Shown: positions 36,190-46,692, counted from the first letter of the stretch. The stretch: DNA of 64,000 nucleotides from Acidobacteriota bacterium (GCA_002730525.1 PCAK01000020.1:62001-126000); one strand, 5' to 3'. Numbers and translations are program-made. Notes: generated from the sequence alone by a model not told the origin.

Positions 36190-36758
36190 TTGGACCCTAT
36201 GACGTTGGAGGCGTGCAGGTGCACGATCCGCCAGACCCCGTCGCGCCGCGCCAGAACGAACGTCCGCCGCGAGAGCGATGGACCGTTCTCGAGGTGAAAC
36301 GTCGCAAGCGCCGCGTCGCCGAAGAGTTCGATCGCCAAATCACGGGGTTCGAGCCTCACGTAGGGCGGATCGGACCGGCTCGCGCGCCACAGAGCGACCA
36401 CCTCGCGCATCTGCGGATCGATCCCGCGCGCGCGACGGAAGGCCGCCACCTGGATACGCCCGGCCGACTCACCCCCCATGATCGCTCTCGGGAAGACGGT
36501 GGCATCGGCGAACGCCGCTTCCATGGCGTCGATCTCGCCGTTCTCGAAGACCCGCAGAAAATCGGTCAAGACCGCCTCGACTTCCTCGGCCGGGTCCGCG
36601 GGCTGCGCCCCGCTCTCGAGGGGCCAGAGGCCGACGCACAGGACGACGACCAGGGCCACGAGCGCCTGAGCGTGGGACAGCCCCACGACGTCGCGCAGGA
36701 ATGTGCGGTCGGCTTCCGGGTCGGTTCTGTTCATGATCGAGTAGGCGCCGGTGATCAT
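36186..36758 (-). CDS. Membrane-anchored or exported NTF2-like (SnoaL/DUF4440-type) protein
   Basis: The protein has 190 residues from the ATG at 36758, with GGAGG 8 bases upstream. A hydrophobic segment at about 30-50 (QALVALVVVLCVGLWPLESG) acts as a signal or anchor. The rest has the NTF2-like pattern: EAVLTDFLRVFENGEIDAME (helices), ATVFPRAIMGGES, ALATFHLENGPSLSRRTFVL and a final DGVWRIVHLHASNV strand typical of SnoaL-like/DUF4440 domains. The function is unknown; the domain often binds small hydrophobic ligands. It is the first gene of a unit with the ester-cyclase fragment and two esterases. Confidence 0.75.
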   Translation of the reverse strand: MITGAYSIMNRTDPEADRTFLRDVVGLSHAQALVALVVVLCVGLWPLESGAQPADPAEEVEAVLTDFLRVFENGEIDAMEAAFADATVFPRAIMGGESAGRIQVAAFRRARGIDPQMREVVALWRASRSDPPYVRLEPRDLAIELFGDAALATFHLENGPSLSRRTFVLARRDGVWRIVHLHASNVIGSN

Positions 36759-36814
36759 GGCTGGTCCCTCCGGCAGCAGTATAGCCGTGCGCCTGAATTC
36801 TGTATCCTTACGCC

Positions 36815-36925
36815 ATGTTCGGACTGCCCTGGTCGAGCGTCCTCGTCCTCATCGTCATCCCGCTGGCCGTCATCGCCTACCAGTACTACGTCTGCTGGCA
36901 GATCAAGACCGGCCGTCGGCGGTAG
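36815..36925 (+). CDS. 36-residue single-helix membrane microprotein upstream of the symporter
   Basis: The frame is ATG at 36815 to TAG at 36923-36925. The product begins MFGLPWSSVLVLIVIPLAVI, continues AYQYYVCWQI, and ends in the basic KTGRRR. It has one membrane helix with a cytoplasmic positive tail. TATCCT (36803-36808) lies 6 bases before the ATG with no Shine-Dalgarno sequence, the pattern of a leaderless message. The symporter gene starts 3 bases after the stop, so cotranscription and translational coupling are nearly certain. A small regulatory or assembly subunit of the symporter is the natural reading; no family is recognised. Confidence 0.7.
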   Translation: MFGLPWSSVLVLIVIPLAVIAYQYYVCWQIKTGRRR

Positions 36926-36928
36926 CGC

Positions 36929-38389
36929 ATGACCCCGTCGAGCATCGGCCTCGTCGTCTTCGCCGCCTACCTCATTATCGTCATCGCCATTGCGATCATT
37001 TCCGGACGGCAGCAGAAGAGCGAAGCCGACCTCTGGGTCGCCGGGCGCCGGTTCGGGACCGTCGTCATGACGCTGGGCATGATGGCGGCCGTGATGCACG
37101 GTGGGTCGGTCCTGAGCGGCGTCGCGTTCGCCGGTGCGTTCGGCGGCGTCGCGATCCTGCCGTTGATGAGCTTCGCGCTCGGCTTCCTCGTCATCCTCAT
37201 CTTCTTCGCCCGGAAGCTGCGTGAGATCGGCGCGTTCACGCTGCCCGACTACATGGGCGACCGGTTCGGCAGCCACACGTTGCGGGCGTTCAGCGCCTTC
37301 GTTGTCGCGGCATCGAGCATCGTCTATCTCATCGCGCAGATCCGGGGGATGGGGCTGATTCTCGAGGGCCTGCTCGGATTCCCGCTGGTGCCGTCGATGG
37401 TGCTGGGCACGGCACTCTTCATCTTCTATGTCGCGCTGGGCGGCATGCTGGCCGTCATCTGGACGAACGTGTTGCAGTTCGTCTTCATGTGGATCGGCCT
37501 CATCATCATGATGCCGGCGGTCTACGCGGCGGCCGGCGGCCTGGCGACGGTGATGCAGCGCGCGGAGGCGTTGGCGCCGGGCTGGACGTCAGTCACCGGG
37601 ACATCGTGGTCCTGGAGCTACCTGCTGTCGTGGTGGCTCGTCTGGTTCGTCGCCTACGCAACGCGGCTTGAACTGCTCACGAAGGTGTTCGTCGCGCGCG
37701 ATTCGAAGGTGGCCCGTTACGCGTTGCCGACCACCTGCCTGCTCATCAGCATCTTCATGCTCTACGGCAACCTCTACCTCGGCGGCGCGGCGCGAATTCT
37801 CGTCTGGGACCAGATCGACCTGCCGGATCAGGCGTTCCCGGCGCTGTCGGCCGCCGTCCTCGGCCCGGTCGCCTCGGCGATCGCGCTCACCGGCATCGCC
37901 AGCGCGGCCATGTCGACGACCGACTCGCTGCTGCTGCTCTCGGGCGCGGCCGTCGCCCACGACTTCCTGCGGAAGTCCGTCCACGAACCTCGTGGCGCGG
38001 TGCGCGACGAGCGCTACTACTTACGGATCTCGCGCCTCACGATCGTCGCGATCGGCGCGATCGCGCTCCTCGCCGCGTTCAATACCCCCGCGCTGATCCT
38101 GGCGATCGTCTCCTACGCGGTCGCCATGGTCGGCGCGACCTTCTTCTTCCCACTCCTCTTCGGCCTGACCTCGACGCGCACGACACCGGCGGCGGCAACG
38201 GCCGCGGCGGTGGGCGGCTTCGCGATCACCGCCATCTGGACTGGGCTCACCCTGGCCGAGGTCGGGTGGGCCGTCGCCATTCATCCGGTCGTGCCCGGCA
38301 TGGCACTCAGCCTCGCCCTCATCGTCGGTGTAACACCGTTCACCCAGCCCGCACCACCGAGCGCGGTCGAGAAGTTCTTCTCGGACTAA
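36929..38389 (+). CDS. Sodium:solute symporter (SSS family)
   Basis: The protein has 486 residues and 13 predicted membrane helices, the LeuT-fold SSS topology. Family features are ADLWVAGRRFGTVVMTLGMM (cytoplasmic loop and helix 1), EIGAFTLPDYMGDRFGSHTL (the conserved L-P-D-Y/F motif) and LGGMLAVIWTNVLQFVFMWI. Near helix 8, ALTGIASAAMSTTDSLLLLS holds the Ser/Thr residues of the Na2 sodium site. It imports an unknown solute with Na+. The microprotein at 36815 is directly upstream. A 57-base gap separates it from the APC permease, which appears to have its own promoter. Confidence 0.93.
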   Translation: MTPSSIGLVVFAAYLIIVIAIAIISGRQQKSEADLWVAGRRFGTVVMTLGMMAAVMHGGSVLSGVAFAGAFGGVAILPLMSFALGFLVILIFFARKLREIGAFTLPDYMGDRFGSHTLRAFSAFVVAASSIVYLIAQIRGMGLILEGLLGFPLVPSMVLGTALFIFYVALGGMLAVIWTNVLQFVFMWIGLIIMMPAVYAAAGGLATVMQRAEALAPGWTSVTGTSWSWSYLLSWWLVWFVAYATRLELLTKVFVARDSKVARYALPTTCLLISIFMLYGNLYLGGAARILVWDQIDLPDQAFPALSAAVLGPVASAIALTGIASAAMSTTDSLLLLSGAAVAHDFLRKSVHEPRGAVRDERYYLRISRLTIVAIGAIALLAAFNTPALILAIVSYAVAMVGATFFFPLLFGLTSTRTTPAAATAAAVGGFAITAIWTGLTLAEVGWAVAIHPVVPGMALSLALIVGVTPFTQPAPPSAVEKFFSD

Positions 38390-38446
38390 CGGGCGCCGAC
38401 GGAATCGGCTCTAGCCTTTGGCAGTCGAACGACTAGTATTGGGCCG

Positions 38447-39811
38447 ATGAATTCCGCACCCGCGCTGCGCCGTCAGCTCGGCCTCTCGGCCGTCGTCGCC
38501 ATCATCGTCGGCGACATGCTCGGTTCGGGCATCTTCTTCACGCCGGGCGAACTGGCGGCCGTGGCCCAGGCGCCGGCGCAGGTCTACTTCTTCTGGGCGC
38601 TCTGCGGCGTCATCACGTTGTGCGGCGCGTTGACGCTGGCCGAAACCGCGACGCTCCTGCCGCAGCCGGGGGCGACGTACCACATCATCCGTGAAGGCTA
38701 CGGACCGTTCTGGGGCTTCCTCAAGGTCTGGATGGAGATGTGGGTCAGCGGGCCGGGCTCGGTCGCCGGCGTGGCGATCGTCTTCGGCGAATTCCTCGTC
38801 CAGTTGCTCGGCGGCACCGGCCCGTCGGCCGCGGTCTGGGGCGTGGCCGCAATCAGCGGGTTCACGCTCATCAACCTGCGCGGTGTCGCGTGGGGCGGGC
38901 GAACACAGGTAACGCTGACCGCGGCCAAGATCCTCGGACTGCTCTGCCTGGTCGGGGGTGCGCTCTTTCTCGCCGACGCCGCACCGCGCGCGTCGAGTGT
39001 CGGCGCCGGGTCGGGGGACTGGGTCGGCCTGTTTCGCCTCGTCGGCCTCGGCGTGGCCGCCGTGCTGTTCACCTACGACGGCTGGCTCGATGTCACGCAC
39101 GTCGCGGGCGAAGTCAACGAACCGCGCCGCAACTTGCCGCGCGGACTCGCGCTCGGTGTCGGCGGTATCACCCTGCTCTACCTGCTCGTGAACTACGCGT
39201 TCCTGCGAGTCCTCCCGCTCGATGCGATGCGGGCCGAACCGACGACCATCGGCGCCACAATCGCCACACTGTCGTTCGGCACGACGGGCGGACGGCTGGT
39301 GACGGGCCTGATGACGGTGTCGATCTTCGGCGCCCTGGGCGGCCTCGTCATGACGCTGCCGCGGATCATCTATACCGTCGCGGCGCAGTACGAGGCGGCG
39401 GCGCGCCCGACCCTTCTTGGGACGTTCTTCCGTGGACTCGCGATCGTCTCACCGACGACGGCGGCGCCGTCCGGTGCGATTCTCTTCACGGCAATTCTCT
39501 CGTCGGTCGCACTGCTGTTCTTCGGCTCGTTCGATCGGCTCGTGACGTTCCTGCTGGTCCCGCTTCAGCTAGCGAACATCCTGCTGGTCTCGGCGATCTT
39601 CCCGCTCCGGCACCGGCGCACGCCCAGCGCCGGGACCTATCGCACACCGGGGTACCCCGTCGTGCCGCTCGTCTTCATGGGCGTGATGGCGATGTTCCTG
39701 GTCAGCGCGGTCATCTACAACCCGCAAGATACGCTGATCGGTCTGGCGCTCACGGCCACCGGCGTTCCGGTCTACTTCTGGCTGACCCGCCAGGGCGGGC
39801 GCGCGTCCTAA
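38447..39811 (+). CDS. APC-superfamily amino acid permease
   Basis: The protein has 454 residues and 12 helices. LGLSVVVAIIVGDMLGSGIF-like sequence at the N-terminus (VVAIIVGDMLGSGIFFTPGE) is the unwound helix 1 that binds the substrate amino and carboxyl groups. TLAETATLLPQPGATYHIIR and FTYDGWLDVTHVAGEVNEPR are also standard for the LAT/basic amino acid branch. TAGTAT-like -10 sequence TAGTAT sits at 38434-38439, 7 bases before the ATG, and no Shine-Dalgarno is present. Its TAA overlaps the ATG of the next gene (TAATG), coupling transport to a guanidino-group enzyme, so arginine or a related guanidine compound is a good candidate substrate. Confidence 0.9.
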   Translation: MNSAPALRRQLGLSAVVAIIVGDMLGSGIFFTPGELAAVAQAPAQVYFFWALCGVITLCGALTLAETATLLPQPGATYHIIREGYGPFWGFLKVWMEMWVSGPGSVAGVAIVFGEFLVQLLGGTGPSAAVWGVAAISGFTLINLRGVAWGGRTQVTLTAAKILGLLCLVGGALFLADAAPRASSVGAGSGDWVGLFRLVGLGVAAVLFTYDGWLDVTHVAGEVNEPRRNLPRGLALGVGGITLLYLLVNYAFLRVLPLDAMRAEPTTIGATIATLSFGTTGGRLVTGLMTVSIFGALGGLVMTLPRIIYTVAAQYEAAARPTLLGTFFRGLAIVSPTTAAPSGAILFTAILSSVALLFFGSFDRLVTFLLVPLQLANILLVSAIFPLRHRRTPSAGTYRTPGYPVVPLVFMGVMAMFLVSAVIYNPQDTLIGLALTATGVPVYFWLTRQGGRAS

Positions 39812-40746
39812 TGACCTTCGGCGTCCGCTCCGCATACGGCACGCTCGAGCGGGTCCTAATGCACCGGCCGGGCCCAGAACTCGACCTCGTCACGGAGCAG
39901 ACGCTGCGTGAGTTCAACTTCGACCGACCGGTCGATCGCACTGGGTTCGTCCGCGACTACGACGCGATGGTCGACTGCTTCCACGCTGACGGTGTCGACA
40001 CGGTCTTCCTGAGCGATGTCCTCGCCGCCGACGACGATGCCATCGCCACCCTGAATCGACGCCCCAACGTCACCTACACACGCGACCTGGCGGCCGTCTT
40101 CGCCTCGGGCGCCGTCCTCATGAGCCCGCACCTGCGCGGGCGGTGGGGCGATCAGCGTCTGATGGGCCGGGCCTTCGAGCGATTGGGCGTGCCCGTGCTC
40201 GGCGCGATCGAGCCACCCGGCTACCTCGAAGGCGGCGGCGTGACGATGATCGGTGAGGACACCGTCGTCGCATCGATCTGCGACCGGGCCAACCAGGAGG
40301 GCGCCGCCGCGCTCCGCGCGCTCGTGCTCGGACGCGACGTGAAGTACTTCCTCGAAGTACCGCTGCCGTTCGGCTACATCCACATCGACGGCATCTTCAT
40401 GGTGCTCGACGAACGGCTTGGCCTCATCTTCGAAGAGGCGTTCCGGACCTTCCCGTGCTGGCTCCACGAGGCTGGCCGCGCCGAGCCGCGGCACGTCATG
40501 TTCGAGGAGTTCCTCGAAGCGCGCGGCGTGGAGCGGCTGCCGATCTCGGACGCCGAGCGACTCGGTGGGCATCTCAACGTCGTCGTGACCGAGCGTGGAA
40601 CCAAGGCCATCGGTTTCGCGCAAGCGACCGGCATCGCCGAGCGGATGCGCGCCCGCGGCTGGACGCTGTCGACGTTCCCGTCGCAGGAACTCTTCGTTGG
40701 TAACGGCGGCGCGCATTGCATGACCTGCCCACTGCTGGTGCGCTAG
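39811..40746 (+). CDS. Amidinotransferase/arginine deiminase superfamily enzyme
   Basis: The protein has 311 residues of pentein fold. The catalytic set is EPPGYLEGGGVTMIGEDTVV (Glu/Asp site), GYIHIDGIFMVLDE (the H-x-D motif) and the C-terminal nucleophile in FVGNGGAHCMTCPLL (Cys after GGAHC). EGGG, HxDG and GGxHC are shared by arginine deiminase, agmatine deiminase and dimethylarginine hydrolases. The size fits an arginine-deiminase-like or amidinotransferase-like hydrolase rather than the 400-residue ArcA. It likely converts a guanidino compound imported by the coupled APC permease. The exact substrate is not assignable from motifs. Confidence 0.87.
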   Translation: MTFGVRSAYGTLERVLMHRPGPELDLVTEQTLREFNFDRPVDRTGFVRDYDAMVDCFHADGVDTVFLSDVLAADDDAIATLNRRPNVTYTRDLAAVFASGAVLMSPHLRGRWGDQRLMGRAFERLGVPVLGAIEPPGYLEGGGVTMIGEDTVVASICDRANQEGAAALRALVLGRDVKYFLEVPLPFGYIHIDGIFMVLDERLGLIFEEAFRTFPCWLHEAGRAEPRHVMFEEFLEARGVERLPISDAERLGGHLNVVVTERGTKAIGFAQATGIAERMRARGWTLSTFPSQELFVGNGGAHCMTCPLLVR

Positions 40747-40970
40747 AAGACTACGGGGCGCACAGCACATAGGATTGGGCGAGTCCCAGTGCGCGGCGCG
40801 CCGGGCTCAGACAGTCCTCGCACGCCGACGGCATCGAGGCGAGGATCACGATGACACGGCTGCCGGCCGTCGACGCGCTGCGGAACTCGCCGGCGGTCAC
40901 ATCCCCGGTGCTCGCCGAAGCAGAACCAGCGCGCGCACAGCGCGCCTCGGGGCATCCGAAGCGGGGCTGA
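40747..40970. other. Intergenic region, no supported gene
   Basis: The 224 bp lie between the deiminase stop and the broken PfkB kinase end. Open frames exist on both strands, including a minus-strand one rich in Ser/Ala/Arg with five Cys, but none has a recognisable motif or ribosome-binding site. It may hold decayed coding sequence, since the adjoining kinase is itself decayed. Confidence 0.5.
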
Positions 40971-41782
40971 CTACACAACGCCGATCCGCTGAATCGACTC
41001 GGCAGCGACGCGGCTGCCGGCCTGGAGGCCGGCCGCGACGTCACGCGACCTGCAGTGCTCCCGGAGAAATCCGGCCGAGAAGACGTCGCCCGCGCCGGTC
41101 GTATCGACGACTGCCGGCACCGGCACCGCCTGACATCGGATCCGGTCCGCCCCTCCCACCGCGAGGCTGCCGTCGGCGCCGAGCGTCACGATGAAGAGCT
41201 TCCGGCGCAAACGCGCCAGCACTTCGAGCGAGGCGATGAGGTTCGGCGCGGCCAGGCTCAGCCCGAAGAACCCGATGTCGAATCGATCGGCGTAGCGGTC
41301 GACGATGGCCGGGTCGGAGTCGAAGTCGGAGAGATCGGAAAAGTCGACGACCCGGAGGCCGGCCGAGGGCGTGGCGATGACCGAATCGAAGAAGCCGTGG
41401 ATCTCGACGTAGAGCGGGGTGACGAGCAGATCGGCAGCGGCGATGAGCTCTCGGCCGCGGGGTCGGGACGGTAGCCGCCGAGCACACCCTGGTCGTACTC
41501 GAGGAAGATCTTTTCACCCGCCGGCGACCGATCGATCTACTGAACGGAAGTTCGCCCCCGCCGGTGGACGACCGACCCGGTCAAACCATGATCCCGAATT
41601 GCCGCCGCGACGAACCGCGCCTCCTCGTCGGTACCCAACGCGGTCACCACGCTGACGTCGGTCGATCGCGGAAACAATTGCCGCGCAGTCGCGGCGACAT
41701 TGAGGGTCTTGCCGCCCGGCCGGTCGATGCCCAGATCGACGTAGCGGTCGACGCCGCAATCGCCTGCGCAGACGACCTTCAC
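40971..41782 (-). pseudogene. PfkB-family sugar kinase, broken by a stop codon and a frameshift
   Basis: The GTG at 41782 overlaps the btpA stop (GTGA). The start, VCAGDCGVDRYVDLGI then PGGKTLNVAATARQLF, is the PfkB N-terminal motif region. An in-frame TAG at 41537-41539 interrupts, but the same frame continues with EKIFLEYDQGVLGGYRPDPA. Near 41455 a one-base lesion shifts the frame to ELIAAADLLVTPLYVEIHGF and on to VVDTTGAGDVFSAGFLREH, the C-terminal catalytic motif (Asp of GAGD). Two independent lesions argue for true decay rather than a single read error. If intact, it would be a roughly 270-residue ATP-dependent sugar kinase acting with GlpK and BtpA. Confidence 0.82.
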
Positions 41783-42575
41783 GGGAGGGAATCGAGCGCG
41801 CCCACCGCCGTCATCAGCGCGCGCACCTTGCCGGCGTCGACGTAGGCGCCGGTCTTCAAACTCGTACCGACGATCGCGCCGTCGGCGGTCCGGAGCAAGT
41901 CGGCGGCATTCGACAGGTCGAGGCCGCTGCCGACCAGCACCGGGCAGCGTCCGGCGCCCTGCTTCGCCTCGCGCACCGACGTCCACACCGGCGCCTCCCC
42001 GGTCACTGATCCGGTCACGACAATCGCGTCGGCGGCGCACTCGGCAGCCTCGGCCGCCGACTCGGCCAGCGGGCGGGGGTCGATCATCTGCGCGTACTTC
42101 ACCTGGACATCGGCCAGGATCAGGACGTCGCGCGCACCGAGGCTAGCGCGGTACTCGACGAGCCACTTCGGCGCGATCTCGATCGCACCGTACTCCGGCC
42201 GCTGCATCGGATCGACGAAGAAGTCGGTGCGGATGAACGCGGCGCCGGCCATGTGTGCGACCGCCACGGACGCGTCGGGGTCGTTCAGCAGGACCTGCAC
42301 GCCGACCTTGACGCCGTTCGAGGCATGGACGATCTCGTGGGCGACCCGCGTGAGCGCCGAAATGGTCTCGGCCCCGGCCTTCATGCGCCTCGGCTCATCG
42401 CCGTCGTTCGACACGAGCACGCCGTGGACACCGCCACCTTCAAGGGCGGCGAGGTCGGTGAGCGCGCGCTTGAGGACCTCGCCGAGACCCGGCGACGCGC
42501 TGGAGCCGGGCAACGCCGGCAGATGGATCACGCCGATGATCGGCCTCGGCGCGCCGAACAGGTCGGTGAAGCGGT

Positions 42576-42579
<4 letters not shown>
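41779..42579 (-). CDS. BtpA/SgcQ family TIM-barrel protein
   Basis: The protein has 266 residues. PIIGVIHLPALPGSSASPGL at the start, VHGVLVSNDGDEP, NDPDASVAVAHMAGAAFIRT and VLVGSGLDLSNAADLLRTAD are the recurring motifs of the BtpA family (PF03437). The family includes BtpA, needed for photosystem I stability in cyanobacteria, and SgcQ of an enterobacterial sugar operon. The fold resembles phosphate-binding TIM barrels, so a sugar-phosphate aldolase or isomerase activity is plausible. It is coupled by ATGA to glpK upstream and by GTGA to the kinase downstream, which ties it to carbohydrate phosphorylation. Confidence 0.88.
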
Positions 42580-44075
<1,496 letters not shown>

Positions 44076-44100
44076 GCGCGGATCCGTCGACCGGTCGGGC

Positions 44101-44853
44101 TCAGTCCGCCGGCGGCTGCGCTGGGGGAACCACCGGCGGCTGGCCGGTTTCGGGCACCGCAGGGTCGGCGGGCGGATCGGCGCCGGGCGGCACGTCGACT
44201 TCATCAGCTTCCTCGGTCTCCAGCTCGGCGTCGGGCAGCGCCGTGTCGGCCGGTGGAGTCTCGATGGCTGGCACCTCCGTCGCGTGGGCCGGCTCGCGCG
44301 CCATCGGTGGCTGGACCCCCTCCGAGGAACTCATCACCTGTTCGAGGTCATCGGCGCTGGCCGCAATTCGCTCGCGCGCCTGGAGATCGAGCGAGGTCAG
44401 CCGCTGCCGGAGCTCGGCGAGCGACGCGCCGAGCGTGTCGCGCGTGTCGGCCGTCACGCCGGCATCGGTCAGCGCGCGCTGGGCCGTGTCGATATCCTGC
44501 ATCGCTCGCCCGAACTGCTCGATCTCCTGGAGTGCCCGCGGCAGCATCGTCAGCACCTCGTCGAGGTTCGCGACGACGTTGGCCCGCGCCAGCGCGGCCT
44601 CGAGCTGCTCTTTCTCGGCCTCGAGAATCTGGCGCTCCAGTGCGGCCAGCTGCGCAGCCAGGTCGGCTTGCTCCTCGGACGACGCGCGTTCGAGGTCGCG
44701 CAGCTCCTGGTAGTGCAGGACGTAGCCCCCGGCGAACCCGGCACCGACCGCGATGCCGAGGACGATGAGCCAGATGACGAACGTGCGAAACGTGCGGCCG
44801 AACCCACCGCGGCCCGGCTCGTTCGCGTCACTCGGATCATCGATGATGCTCAT
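44101..44853 (-). CDS. Single-pass membrane protein with extracytoplasmic coiled coil (paralogue of 48155-49354)
   Basis: The protein has 250 residues: a short polar N-terminus, a membrane helix at about 22-47 (TFVIWLIVLGIAVGAGFAGG), a coiled coil at about 50-170 and a disordered Pro/Glu/Asp-rich tail. ALERQILEAEKEQLEAALAR and QDIDTAQRALTDAGV align with ATLERRVLEAEKTQLEHALE and ERIATARRALDAPGI of the protein at 48.2 kb, including a shared LPRAL/LPLAL hinge. The function is unknown. It lies 24 bases downstream of the NhaC gene on the same strand and is likely cotranscribed with it. Confidence 0.75.
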   Translation of the reverse strand: MSIIDDPSDANEPGRGGFGRTFRTFVIWLIVLGIAVGAGFAGGYVLHYQELRDLERASSEEQADLAAQLAALERQILEAEKEQLEAALARANVVANLDEVLTMLPRALQEIEQFGRAMQDIDTAQRALTDAGVTADTRDTLGASLAELRQRLTSLDLQARERIAASADDLEQVMSSSEGVQPPMAREPAHATEVPAIETPPADTALPDAELETEEADEVDVPPGADPPADPAVPETGQPPVVPPAQPPAD

Positions 44854-44877
44854 GGTGCCCTCCTCCGGCGCATCGCC

Positions 44878-46365
44878 TCAGGCAACCGCCGAGTCGTCGT
44901 CGCGGATCTCGTCCGCGGGTAGCTTCTTGATCGTGAAGCCGCTGTACCCATAGATCGCCGCGATCAGCGGGTTGATCAAGTTGAAGAAACAGAACGGCAA
45001 ATAGGTCCACGTCGCCACCCCGAGGGCCTGTGACATGAACGCCCCACAGGTATTCCAGGGTACGAGCGGCGAGGTGAGCGTCCCGGAGTCTTCAAGCGTC
45101 CGCGACAGATTGCGTGGATCCAACCCTCGCCTGCGATACTCGGCGCGAAACATCCGTCCCGGCAGCACGATCGCGATGTACTGGTCTGATGCGACGATGT
45201 TCATGCCGATGGCGGTCAGAATCGTCGCCGCGATCAGATCGCCGGTCCCTCGCACGAAGCTCAAGATCGAGAACGCGATCTTCTGGAGCATCTTCGTTGT
45301 CTCCATGACCGCGCCGAACATCAATGCCGTCATGACGAGCCAGATCGTGTTGAGCATGCTGGACATGCCGCCTCGGCTCAGTAACTCATCGAGCGTAGCG
45401 TTCCCGGATGTGAGTACGAACCCGTCGAACAGCGCGATCCAGACACCCTTCAAGACAGCCACGCTGCGCGGCAGATCGGTCTCGCCAACGTAGGTCAAGA
45501 CCGTCTGCTGTTGAAACACGGCAGCGAACACCGAGCCGGTCAGGGCTCCGAGCAGCAACGCCGGAAACGCGGGCATGCGGCGGATGACCAGCACGAAGAC
45601 GAGCACCGCCGGCAACAGGAGATGCGGGCCAATCGCGAACTGCGCGCGCAACTCCGACAGGATCGCCTCCAGGTCGCTCGAGCCGGCGGGCGGAGTCGAC
45701 CAGAACCCGATGACCGTGAACAGCAGGAGCGCAATGGCCAGGCTGGGCACCGTCGTCCAGACCATGTGCCGGATGTGCACGAAGAGATCGGTGCCGGCCA
45801 TCGCCGGCGCGAGGTTCGTCGTGTCCGAGAGCGGCGACATCTTGTCGCCGAAGTACGCGCCCGAGATGATGGCGCCGCCGGCCAGACCGACATTGAGGTT
45901 CTGCGTCGCCGCGATGCCAATCAGCGCGATGCCGATCGTACTGGCCGTCGTCCAGGAACTGCCGCTGGCCAGGGCGACGAGCGCGCAGATGATGGTCGCG
46001 GCCGGATAGAAGATCGTGGGCGACAGGATCTGTAGCCCGTAATAGATCATCGTCGGTACGACGCCGGCCAGAATCCAGCTGCCGATCAGCGATCCGACGA
46101 CCATCAGGATCAGGATGGCGCCCATCGCCAGCGAGATGCCGGTGACGATGCCGCGTTCCAACTCGCGCCAGACGTAGCCGTTCCGGAGTCCCACGAGGAT
46201 CGCCACGCCACCGCTGAGGATGAGCGCGATCTGATTCGGGCCCGACGAGGATCCGCCCCCGAAGAGGTACACCGAGGAAGCCAGAAGGAGAATCAGCACG
46301 CCGACCGGGAGCAGCGCCTGCCCCAGCGTCGGCTCACGCTTGATCGGAATGGGGGAATCGGTCAC
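44878..46365 (-). CDS. nhaC: NhaC-family Na+/H+ antiporter
   Basis: The protein has 495 residues and about 12 membrane helices. Features of NhaC/CPA-like antiporters of the IT superfamily are VGSLIGSWILAGVVPTMIYY, ASGSSWTTASTIGIALIGIA, GAIISGAYFGDKMSPLSDTT and TLTSPLVPWNTCGAFMSQAL. It exchanges Na+ for H+ at the inner membrane; some relatives swap malate and lactate. The GDKMSPLSDTTNLAP segment is the diagnostic one. It is divergent from the YLDPGAGS microprotein across a 96-bp gap. Confidence 0.92.
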   Translation of the reverse strand: MTDSPIPIKREPTLGQALLPVGVLILLLASSVYLFGGGSSSGPNQIALILSGGVAILVGLRNGYVWRELERGIVTGISLAMGAILILMVVGSLIGSWILAGVVPTMIYYGLQILSPTIFYPAATIICALVALASGSSWTTASTIGIALIGIAATQNLNVGLAGGAIISGAYFGDKMSPLSDTTNLAPAMAGTDLFVHIRHMVWTTVPSLAIALLLFTVIGFWSTPPAGSSDLEAILSELRAQFAIGPHLLLPAVLVFVLVIRRMPAFPALLLGALTGSVFAAVFQQQTVLTYVGETDLPRSVAVLKGVWIALFDGFVLTSGNATLDELLSRGGMSSMLNTIWLVMTALMFGAVMETTKMLQKIAFSILSFVRGTGDLIAATILTAIGMNIVASDQYIAIVLPGRMFRAEYRRRGLDPRNLSRTLEDSGTLTSPLVPWNTCGAFMSQALGVATWTYLPFCFFNLINPLIAAIYGYSGFTIKKLPADEIRDDDSAVA

Positions 46366-46417
46366 GGCAGGCAGCGGATTGTACCATCGTTTGACACCCG
46401 GTCCGTGTGCAGCGCTG

Positions 46418-46426
46418 TGCTATCAT
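46418..46426 (+). promoter_or_regulatory. Extended -10 promoter for the YLDPGAGS gene
   Basis: TGCTATCAT has the extended -10 form TGn followed by a good hexamer. A TTGACA lies at 46391-46396, but 24 bases away, too far to be its regular -35. The ATG of the microprotein follows at 46462, with GAGGG upstream. Confidence 0.4.
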
Positions 46427-46461
46427 CTATTATCACGTCATCATCACGTGGCGAGGGCTCG

Positions 46462-46692
46462 ATGGGGCGTCCAAGACAGCCGAACCAACTCGTGCACGCG
46501 GGACTGCCCGTGCTGCTGCTGCTCGTCGTCTCGGAGGCACCGGTCGAGGCCTATCTCGATCCCGGTGCCGGCAGTTTGCTCGTGCAACTGGCACTCGGGG
46601 GCGTTGCTGCCGGGGCCGTGTTCGCCAAGCTGCTCTGGCACCGTCTGACGCTGCAGTTCAAACGCCGAGACTCCGACGCCGAGAACCCCTGA
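46462..46692 (+). CDS. YLDPGAGS-motif microprotein (copy 1)
   Basis: The protein has 76 residues: a signal peptide (residues 1-31) with cleavage predicted after PVEA, so the mature N-terminus is exactly YLDPGAGSLLVQLALGGVAA. That motif is followed at once by a membrane helix and a short basic tail (KLLWHRLTLQFKRR). The same plan and motif occur in the protein at 62922. Small proteins with Y-L-D-P-G-[TSA]-G-S after a signal peptide are widespread but, to my knowledge, functionally undescribed. The methyltransferase gene starts 45 bases downstream, so the two are probably one unit. Confidence 0.8.
   Translation: MGRPRQPNQLVHAGLPVLLLLVVSEAPVEAYLDPGAGSLLVQLALGGVAAGAVFAKLLWHRLTLQFKRRDSDAENP

Noticed and set aside
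38740-39810. Plus-strand frame extending the deiminase gene backwards into the permease
   Set aside because: The extension is a shadow of the permease in another frame; the ATG at 39811 with TAATG overlap is the natural start.
41537-41539. Possible TAG recoding (pyrrolysine or readthrough) in the PfkB gene
   Set aside because: A second, unrelated frameshift in the same gene makes simple decay the better explanation, and no pyrrolysine genes are seen.
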